In this document: positions 11,329-20,275 of the stretch, piece by piece
Layout: each line of letters opens with the position of its first letter
Position numbering within the stretch: the stretch's first letter is position 1
Source of the DNA: Callaeas wilsoni
Lineage: Eukaryota > Chordata > Aves > Passeriformes > Callaeidae
Length of the DNA: 64,000 nt
Assembly: GCA_013398955.1 (NCBI GenBank)
Contig: VWPU01011642.1
Coordinates: 62,001-126,000, forward strand
Reading direction: 5' to 3'
Program-made: the position numbers and the translations under genes
Notes under the pieces: model-generated
Databases searched by the model: none
What the model was told of the DNA's origin: nothing
What the model saw: only the letters and a program-made list of their open reading frames with translations

Positions 11329-11331
11329 CCA
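11314..11331 (-). other. tRNA-Lys primer-binding site
   Basis: On the minus strand the 18 bases TGGCGCCCAACGTGAGGC are complementary to the 3' end of tRNA-Lys(1,2), CCA included. One base differs from the usual ...CGTGGGGC. It lies two bases after the LTR terminus (…GGCA-AG-TGG), the spacing expected for a retroviral primer-binding site. Lysine primers are typical of betaretrovirus-like (class II) ERVs, among others. Confidence 0.85.
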
Positions 11332-11333
11332 CT

Positions 11334-11910
11334 TGCCGCGCGGCCTGCTGCTTTGCTCTGGCTTGGCCTGTCGACCCCGGCAGCCACCCTCACAGGACAG
11401 CGGTGTCTGGCCCAGACAGGGTCACTTCTGGCCCGAAGCCGTTTGCAACTAGCAGTCTCTGGGCTTTAGTTCGGCAGGAGCAAAGACAAGGAGGAAAGAG
11501 TTGGAATTTCTGTAGCTTTATTCCAAGTTTATTTTCTTGAAGGGGAGCTCACAGCAAGACTCCTGAACTCTTTGGTTACATGTTTTTATAGGGTTACAAA
11601 GTGAGAGAGGTATAACAGAGACAGCCAATCCAAAGGTGACACGCGTGACACAGAACTAATAGAAACATCTCAGGGGAGGAACTTAGCCTAAGTTACAAAT
11701 GGTAATACAGCTAAAGATAATCTTGAAACACCCTGTCCTGTGAGAGGCCTGAATCTCTGAAACAAAGAGAGGAGGCAGGCACAGGTGACCTCAGGGGTTA
11801 AGAACTTAAATGCTGTGGACTCTTCTTTGAACCTATCCTCTGAGGCAGAGTCTGGTGCAGTGAAATGAACCCATTCTGTATCGCCCAAGAGAGTCTGGGT
11901 CACTGCAACA
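11334..11910 (-). mobile_element. ERV LTR with lysine primer site, minus strand
   Basis: This is about 577 bp, with terminal TGTTGCAG (complement of 11903-11910) and …GGCA (complement of 11334-11337). U3 contains an inverted CCAAT box near 11625-11629. A TATA box (TATAAAAA, complement of 11583-11590) is followed by two AATAAA signals (complements of 11528-11533 and 11517-11522), and then about 180 bp of R/U5. Signal order and spacing are those of an LTR, and the primer-binding site follows immediately. The U3 edge at 11910 is the best TG start, but neighbouring CA dinucleotides at 11913 and 11920 cannot be excluded. No target duplication could be matched across the whole insertion. Open frames inside (for example 11688-11921 minus) are not viral genes. 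Confidence 0.8.
11517..11590 (-). promoter_or_regulatory. LTR core promoter and poly(A) signals
   Basis: On the minus strand TATAAAAA (11590 to 11583) is followed 50-70 bases later by AATAAA (11533 to 11528) and a second AATAAA (11522 to 11517). The R/U5 border should lie some 15-25 bases beyond these, around 11495-11505. This arrangement places both RNA initiation and RNA 3'-end formation within one LTR. Confidence 0.75.
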
Positions 11911-14900
11911 CAGAAACACAAATTGTTGTGCTGTTGGGACAGGGACTGGGGCTGGGCTGACTGCAGAGCCCTTCAGCCACCCTGCTACAGACAGGTGTGG
12001 AAAACAGAGCCAAGGTCACCTGGCCCCAGTGTGCGTGAACATCAACCAGCAGCATCTGAACATCCCCCTCACTGCAGGGGTGAGAGATCAGAGCTCCCTG
12101 CACGTTTCCTGGCTTTTTCTACAGCACCCACTGATCCTGAGGAAGCGCTTGACAGATAAGAGGAAGGGATGGAGAACACGTAGTAGAATTCTTCGCCCAG
12201 AGTATTTATTACAATCTTGAGTCATCTGCCACGGTCGAGAGTTGGATTCTCCGATAATTTCACACTACATAAAAATCGAATCTGTGATAATTTAGGTAGG
12301 CTATCAAGTACTGCTGATCTCGACCATAAACAAAGCAAAACCAGTAATTGCTTTTACTGAAAAATTATGTGTGTTTTAGGGTTTTAACACTGGGCTATCC
12401 CAGGGGAAGGAGAAGAAGATTGGAAAGCGGTGGTTTCAACAAACATGAAATTGCACAAAAAGTAGCAAAAATTAGATGACACTGAATTTCCACACATAAA
12501 AGCAAATAAAAATGCTGTAATACTGGCTTCTTCAATTTAATCCAGTCAGCTTTGAGACTTCCATTTGTTTTGGCATGAAAAATATCAATTTGTCACAATG
12601 CTGAGTTTGCAATTACTTCACTGTGTCACCATTAGTAAGAAAAAGCTATTGATTTAAACAATGCACACATAAACATGGCTTTCAAACCACAATTCCGATT
12701 TTTCTTAAAGCTTTTCCTATTAATTACTAGAATTCATCAGCATGACAGCAAAAACCCCCAAACACAGAGGGTTAAATCTCACAGCCCTTGCTGGCAGTGC
12801 CCATGCGTGAACACCGCATTTGTGGCCGTATTTTCTGTGAGCGAGGAAAAAATAATGATTTTATGGCAACAAAAGCTTTCCCTTCCTGCAGCTCACAAGC
12901 TGCATGGCAGCTCCTGGCAGCCTGCCCTCAGAAGTGTTGCAAAATTTAATATTAAGGCTCACGGACTTCTGCAACTTCAGGAGTTAACTCTATAGCTAAG
13001 GTCAGGAAGGTGAGCAGAGGCCTCCAACTAAACTTATTGGATTCAAAGACCTTAAATCTTTTTAGAATTTAAAATATGAAACTTCTCTCCCTATACTGCC
13101 AGAGAGTTTTATTCCCTCCTCTTTGCTGCTTCACAGTCTTACAATTGAGTGCCAGTAATTCCTAAAAGAATTTCAGGGTTATCACACAGGATTTCTACTT
13201 CTACATTTAAAATATTCCATAAACTGCAAAAGGCAGGCCTGGGGCTTGGTGACGCAAAAAATGCTCCCACTAAAATTACCAGAGTGATAGACTTGGCAAT
13301 AGATTGACAGACTGAGCATCCTCAAGGCAAGGAGCAGGGAGGCTGTGACTCCTCCGTGCCTCTCCAGGGCTGCAGAGCCACCACTCCGCTCATGGGGAGC
13401 TCACCTTGAGCCCCACTGCAGTTCAGACTATAAAGCACCCATTATCCTCGCCTGGTGCACATATAGCTTTTCTTTAATTGACACAGATGCCATTTCCTAT
13501 TATAAATAATTTGTTCCACAAATAGACATTTTCAGGAACAACATCTGTGCCTGTGCTTAATTTGCAGCATGCTGATTGTCTTACAGGAGTCAATGGGAGA
13601 GGTCACACAAGTTAAACGAGTTCTGAGAACTGAACTTTGTGGGACTGGGGGGCTTTGTTTGCATTTTGCTTTTGTTTTGCCTTTGCCCGTCGTGGATTTT
13701 GTGCTTGTTCAGTGTCACAACTCCCGTGGGGTGTGTGGGAGTTATTTAGAGGTGATATTGGAAACACCAGCCTTTGTATTTCAGCTGTTGGTTTAACATG
13801 AAAGGCAGTCGTAAACATCTTCTAAATCATTTCAGACAGATTTGGAAGCAGTTTTTTGAAAGCCCATTTTTAGGAGCATTGCCTTTAACTGTCCCATGCT
13901 GCTGGTGCCGGTCTCCATGCCTTCATCAGGGTTCATCCTGCTGAGCCCCAGGCAGGGCTGAACCTCCACCCAGCAAACATCCACTCCCCTGCTGTCAGAG
14001 GGGCGGTGTGTGGCGTGGCTTTGTACACCCAACCTCAGCAACACACAGAAAAGGTTTCTGCTGGCAAGCATGAAAGGTGAGAGGTCTCCAGTGTCTCAAG
14101 GGTCTATTGCTGCTGGCGTACAGCAAACAGTAGATACCAAACTGCCCCCAGGAAAATTCGTATACGTGTAAGATGAGGAGATTTGACAAAAAATTCCTTC
14201 CTCCTTTTCCATTTTTCTGCACACCTATAATCTATAAATTCATGTCCTGTATACACCTGATAGATTGCAGCCCTGTTGATACGCTGCACTAACAAATAAA
14301 CGGTTTTTATTAATGGGACTATAAATCACATGCTCAACCCCTGTGGAGCTAATTGTCCTGCTTTACATGCTACCTGCAACACCATCACTGCCAGTGCAGT
14401 GGAACATGGCATTCCCTGTTGTACCCAGCCAAAAAACCAGAGGGGTGTGGCTGCTCCAGCCATCCAGCAGTGGCTGCCCCTGCAGGCATGAACGAAGGGA
14501 AACTTCTTGCAGCACCACAGCTGTGTGAGAGAGGATCCTGACAGAAAAATGAATGTATTCAGGTCTTTATTTCTAGTTAATTTACTGCTATATGGAAAAC
14601 TGAATGCTAACTGAGCTGCTATGTCTGGGCTTTCATTTCTTTTATCCCCATGAAGGATCGGGCAGCAGGTTTTCCCACCCCACCAAGGGATGCCATTGCA
14701 GCCGAGCTCCATCATTCAGCCCATCCACAATTTGCAGCTTCTCTGATACAAGCCCAGCAGCTTGGCATGTAGCTGCAGGCTGCCGGAGCCCGGCGATGAT
14801 CAGCTGAGGTACTGAATAGAATCATTTCCTCTTCGTGCTGTGAAACTCTTCCAGGCATTCCTTCAGCACCACCTTCCTTGTGCTAAGGCTTAGCTCAGGC

Positions 14901-15284
14901 AGCTTCCTTGGGTCCTCAAAACACAGCAGGGTTGTTATTTTTATGTGTGTTTGACAAATGGGTGAGACAGACTCCAAAGGCCTGTTAACTATCTGGATTT
15001 TTTTAAATTAAAAAACCTCCAAAGGACCAGAATCCCCTGCTGCCAGTTCTGGTGATGTGGTTAAATGAAGTCCTTGTTCTGCTTGCAGTGGGCAAATGGA
15101 ATGGCTGGTGCAGAGGCACCAGCTCAGTGACACCCTTCAGTGATGGAAGGACAGAGGTGCTGTCCTGAGCAAGCGCTTTGTTCCAGGTTTGTCCTGTTCC
15201 TGCCAAGAGGAGAGTGGATCACATTTCCCCAGGGTATCTCCCCATTTCTTCTGCCCTGTGATAATCAGAAGACAGGTGAAAAGA
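11911..15284. other. 3.4 kb unassigned DNA
   Basis: No gene is recognised. An AT-rich block at 12200-12700 has few CpGs and could be conserved regulatory DNA, but nothing in the sequence alone proves it. A T/G-rich patch occurs at 13650-13700. The largest chance frames are 129 codons (14326-14715 minus) and 106 codons (12675-12995 plus), with no recognisable domains. Confidence 0.45.
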
Positions 15285-15324
15285 GAACCGTTAAGGTTGG
15301 AAAAGACCTACAAGATCACTGAGT
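15285..15324 (-). mobile_element. Short CR1-like 3'-end remnant
   Basis: About 40 bases (GTTAAGGTTGGAAAAGACCT, then ACAAGATCACTGAG) resemble the reverse complement of a CR1 3' end, which usually reads GGTTGGAAAAGACCTCCAAGATCAT-GAG. No further CR1 homology extends to either side. The match is short and the call moderate. Confidence 0.5.
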
Positions 15325-18300
15325 GCAAAAAGACTGAATGAGATGAAGGAGGCCAGGGTATCCCCACTGATGCAGCTGCTGCAGGAATGTTTAATTCCTG
15401 GAGAACCTCACCGCTTGCCTTGTGTTTGTGGCAGGAGGCTGCATGTTGGCCCACATCCATTGTTAAAACAGTGCTGCCCAGAGGCTGGTGTCCTCTGCAA
15501 CACTGCAGGATACAGTAATTCCCTTTTTCTGTGTGAGCTGGTGCTTGTCCTTCTGCAAGGCCACAGCTGTGTGGTGACATGCGCTGGCTCATCAGCACCC
15601 AACGGCATCCTCTGCAGGGGATGAAATACCAAAATCACTCGGTAGGAGGGTGCTGGGTGTGTGGAGTTGGGGGAAGGCCTGCACTGATAATGAGAAACAA
15701 AAACACTCACTTCCAAACTTTCTCTCACCAAAAATCAGGCCGTAATAAGCACTTGTCAGCAGAAGAGGAAAAAGTGTTTCAACACCAGCTTTCAGGAGAG
15801 TGAGAAGAGAGCAGAGCAGCAGCAGGAGATGTGTCATCTCATTGTTTCTCGCAGGCTCTCTGCCCCACAGTCAGGAATTCTTCCAAGTCTCCCTTCCAGG
15901 ATGAAATTTCCCCCACCAAGGGCTGTTCTCCTGAGCTTTAATGTGAGTTCATTGCTGAAAGAAAAGAATGTATCTACTACCAAATCTGCTCCTGACTTCT
16001 GGCAGGGCTCGGCTAGGTTCTCCTGGCCTGAAAACATGCTGGATTAATTTGGGCTGAGCAAATACAGGCAGTAAAACATAACACAAGAGCTTATTCTCTA
16101 TTATTTTACATAACAGAAAACTCTCTGCCACTTGAAGACACCTCCCTTCCCCCGGGGAGGTTTTTCAAACAGCGCAAAGCATGGGAACTGTCCAGGTCAG
16201 ACACAGGCTCTTTAATCCCATCAAAAATACATAAACACAGACTTGCCCATCACATAATCCAGCCTCCTCCACCCAGTGGCATGAGGTGAGCAGCTTTAAT
16301 CAGTGCCAGATTCATTATCTTTTCTCCAGTGGATACTGGAGAAGCACCAGTCCACCCAGTGCCTCCCAGCACACTGGAGCTCTGCCCTGCAGAGCTGAGT
16401 GGAGATGGTTATTGACAGCCCAGCTATTCCTGCAGCACTGCTCGCCTCTCCCAGCCCTCTCCCAAGGCTCTGGGGATCCCACCCATGGGCTCACAGGGCT
16501 CCTCTTCCTCTTTCCACCCACCCTGGTACAGACACAAGCCTTGCTCATTCCTCTCAGGCAGGAGAACATGGGGCAGGGGATTCCCATGGAGCTGGAAAAA
16601 GTAGGAGCAGGAGGTTGGCATGAGACCAGACAGGCAGAAAGGAGGACGAGGAGATGCACTGAAGGCAAGAGAGAGAGGCTGAAATGAAAAGACTGTGAAA
16701 ATGCAAGATGGACCCGCTTGGGCTGAGAGCAGGAGCAAGAGCAGAAAAATATGAGACAGAAACTTGTAAGCTAAAGGAAGAAGTTGCCAAGACCACGGCA
16801 AGCCTTTTCTGCTGCACCAGGCAGCTCTAATGGGCTCACGTCTCTGGAACCACCACACTGAGCACAGGGTTGTACTGTCACAGAAAGAAACTGCAAACTG
16901 CAATTGAAGTAATTTAAAGAAAGGGTTAACCAGCATCACTCTGCCTGAGCAGCACATTCCTCTGGCAGTAATCTCTTCTATTTTTAAGAGATTAAAAACT
17001 AAGAGCAGCAGCATCTGGCCTCTAATTTGCAGAAATAACAAATCAAATGCCCCAAAATTGGTAATTTGGTAGATTAAATTATCAAAGCCTACTCTTTTGG
17101 TGTCCACATCTGATAGGGCTTTGATCTTGTCTATATCTTAGAAATTGTTTCATGGACTAACTTTGTTGATTATCTTCAAACTGGGACAGGTTTTATACCA
17201 TCAGCAACTCAGTTGCCTTCTGAGCAGCAGCCCGCTCTTTAAAGTGCAAATTAAGAACCAGGGAAGAGAAGAAAAGATGGAGCTGTTTGAAGGAGCTGCT
17301 GGATGTCAACAGAGGTCAATGCTTTGGTTTCATTTCTTAACTACATATGTACAAATGACCCGACACAATCCAAAACTGGAAGCTCTGACCAAGAGAGGAG
17401 GAACAGCCAAGAACAGCACCTCAGCACCCTGGGCAGTGGCTGGTGGGTCTGGCCATGCCAGCCTCAGCCACCTGGGACAGTTCTGTGGGAGAGATGATGG
17501 AGGCCACAGGAGATTCCCTCCTGGAAAGCCTACACCAGAGGATGTCCCAGTGAGCTAGAGGAGAAGGCAGCCTACTCTTTTGCTAAAACACGTAATAGCA
17601 CATGTAACTGGGGAAACACTAAGCGGAACAGAGCTTATAAAAGTGCATTCAACGAGCTGGCCACAACCCAAATGCAGGAAAATGCAGATGATTCCACTTC
17701 CAACTCCTCTGGGTGCAGAGGAGGCTCAGAGAGGCAGCTCTGAGCTGGTGACTGCTGCAGCTGGCTCTGTGTCCTTGGGAGCTGCCGCTGCACACTCGCT
17801 GTGGCTCATCCTGCAGGAGATGCTAGCCCAGGGCCCTCCTCAGGGCTCTCTCCAGCTGCACAGGGCTCAGGTGGTCTGCCCTGGAGCCCAGCCCTGCTGC
17901 ACCACCGCGACCGCGGCGCTGCTGCCGGTGCCCAGCTCCGCAGGGCAGGGCCGGGAGGTGCCGGAGCTCAGCCGCCTCCCAGAAGGAGAAATGGTCTAAA
18001 TTAATGTGCTCTGTGACGAGCTGCCAGTGTTAGTGTGGCTTTTGAACTAGCCCCAACGCCACAGAGAGATTAAATCTTTATTTTAACAAGATTATTATGG
18101 TTTCCTAGGCAATCCAATGCATACAAACAATGGAGCTAACAAAACATTGGATAAAGACATATCACTTCAATTCCCACATACTGCAAAATATTACTTGCCC
18201 TGAGGGAACTCACTGTGGAGGATGAGAACACTTCAAGCAACTTAACCCTGAAGAAATGGGCTGGAAACTTCAAATCTGACCAGTGTGAACATGTTAGAAA

Positions 18301-20079
18301 CTGTACAAGTGACATATAATCTCCAGCAATAACGAGTAAGATGCTTTACCCCTGAGCCAAGGTTTTGTCTAAATCGTGTGAAAACTTTTTATAGACATAA
18401 AAAGAGAAAATTTACATACACACACCTCTATCTTAAGAAACAAGATTCTGCATCTGAGGGCCTGCTGTATGATCTTTCAAGAAGCTCAACAATAATTTTA
18501 TTGTTAGTCTTTGTGTTACGGTGCTTCCACTCAGCAATAGCTAGAGTCAACTTCAAATTATTCATCAAATAAACATGCACAGAGATCCCAGGGGCAGGAT
18601 GCCAAAAGCCAACAGACAGTTCAGTAAAGGAGTGTGAATTCATCCAGAGTTGAAATTCAAATGAAGGTTACTCTTTCACAAAACCCAAACAGTTCCTTCA
18701 TCCCAAACTTTGCATGAACTGATTGAGTTAAAAATACATGACTTTTATGCCTCTATGCTTGACACTCCATGTCCTCTACTCGATCTGCAGCCAGAGCTCC
18801 TGAGGAGGACTCACAAACCAGCATCACAGCCCGACAAAGCAACCCTTTTTCTGCTCAAAGGGGTTTCCTCCTCTGCAACAGAACCAGCAAAACATGGTTT
18901 GCATCACTCAACAAGCTGCTTCTGCAGAAATACTCAAGAATACTCTCAGTTCTGTTATTAATCATCCCTCATCTATGGAGAACTTTGGTCCCACCAAAAA
19001 CTTAAGAAACACAGAATCAGCTGAGTCACGCCTTGAGACCCTCTCCCACCTGATAAAAAACTGCAGACACACATTTGCAAACAAAACCAAGTAGCTTCTC
19101 CTCCATGGAAGTGAAATCTGCCAGACACACAGAGAAAATGGTCCAACTCAGTCTGACTTGTGGAATTCAGCTCTGCCTTACCAACTCTACCTGTGCACCT
19201 CCTGCTCCTCCTGAAGACCAGCGACAGCCAGGGCACAGTGTCACCCAACTCATGCTGTGCACCTTCACACTGTAGTACACCATAACGAGTCAACGAGGCA
19301 GGAGAATGAGCAAATAGCTTCTTGGGGGTTTGATGGGACCACTCAATGCACTCATTCTCCTGAGTGCTGCCATCTGGTACAGGAGCTAACCACAAGCTGC
19401 TGATAAAGAATTTACACTGCTTTGCTACAGCACATTGCTCATCACACTTTCATAGCTCCACTCCCTTTTCTTAATAAACCTCAGGAGACATCTTCTGCAT
19501 TTCCTAACTCACCTAATCCATGGGGCGCCACTCAGAACAATGCCTTCGTTTCTTCAAAAGCTGATGGCAGTAATAAATTGCATTTTCTGCAGATGAAATC
19601 AATGCATCACAGAAACGCTGCAATGCTGCTTAGAGCAGAAAAGCTTCAAAGAACACCAGTTCATGTGAGCCAAACCCCGCAGGGCCCAGGAGCTGTTGGA
19701 AAGGAGAAGTACCATTTCCCTGACAAACAGGCTTGCATCCACGTATCTCCTTCATGTAGAAACTGATATGGTAAAAGTTGGAGATCCTGTGACTTATTTT
19801 ATAAAGAGCAAAATCTCTTGGATCAGGCTTGCAGCCAGTCCCCCCTGCCGTATCTACAGCATGGGTTTGAACGCTGAAGGCTGTGCAGGAACTGAAACCA
19901 CTAGAGATACCATACTTGCCTCCAAAGCTGTTACAGGAAGGTCTCTCAGAGCATTAATTATGCTTACCCTTCCATACAACTCCCTGAGGCTCAGCCTGTC
20001 TCACGGACTAATCTGGACTCTAGAAAGTACGGCATCTCCAAGAGGAAGATGTTAGCAACAACATGTGTGTCCCTGCTTC
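15325..20079. other. 4.75 kb unassigned DNA
   Basis: No gene is recognised. A 227-codon minus-strand frame (16424-17107) is the second longest in the window. Its translation has hydrophobic Leu runs followed by Pro/Gly/Arg-rich sequence with no family I recognise, and the opposite strand carries overlapping frames, so I treat it as chance. A CpG-richer patch lies near 17900-17960 inside a 139-codon plus frame (17580-17999), also without recognisable homology. Confidence 0.45.
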
Positions 20080-20275
20080 ACAGAATCACGGAACATCCTG
20101 AGCTGGGACCCACAAGGATCATCGAGTTCAACTCCTGGCCCTGCACAGGACATCTCAAGAGGCACACCATGTGCCCAAGAGTATTGTCCAAATGCTCCTC
20201 GAACTCTGTCAGGCTCGGTGCTGCGCCCACTGCTCTGAGCATCCTGTTCCAGTGCCCAGCCAGCCTCTGGGCATG
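20080..20275 (-). mobile_element. CR1 LINE 3'-end fragment
   Basis: The + strand reads as the reverse complement of a CR1 3' region: ACAGAATCACGGAACATCCTG, then GACCCACAAGGATCATCGAG, CAACTCCTGGCCCTGCACAG, ACACCATGTG, GTCCAAATGCTCCTCGAACT and CCTGTTCCAGTGCCCAGCCA. The copy is about 196 bp, 5'-truncated and non-coding. Wording differs from the 8.6 kb copy, so the two are probably different CR1 subfamilies. The frames on both strands here belong to the repeat. Confidence 0.9.

Larger units (their letters stand above)
11235..11910 (-). mobile_element. Chimeric ERV insertion: LTR + tRNA-Lys copy + repeated U5 piece
   Basis: Read on the minus strand the order is as follows. First a complete-looking LTR (11910 to 11334), then two bases (AG), then the 18-nt lysine primer-binding site (11331 to 11314). 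Next comes a continuing complement of the tRNA-Lys body out to its 5' end (to about 11258). Last is a 30-bp stretch repeating part of U5 (11264 to 11235), and then host DNA. No gag leader is present. A normal provirus leader departs from tRNA complementarity after the primer-binding site; here it does not. The simplest reading, which is inference, is that plus-strand synthesis failed to stop at the modified base of the primer tRNA, copied the whole tRNA, and then switched template back to U5 before integration or end-joining. Confidence 0.75.

Noticed and set aside
16424..17107. 227-codon minus-strand ORF as a gene
   Set aside because: Leu-rich then Pro/Gly/Arg-rich translation with no recognised family, and overlapping frames on the other strand; compatible with chance.
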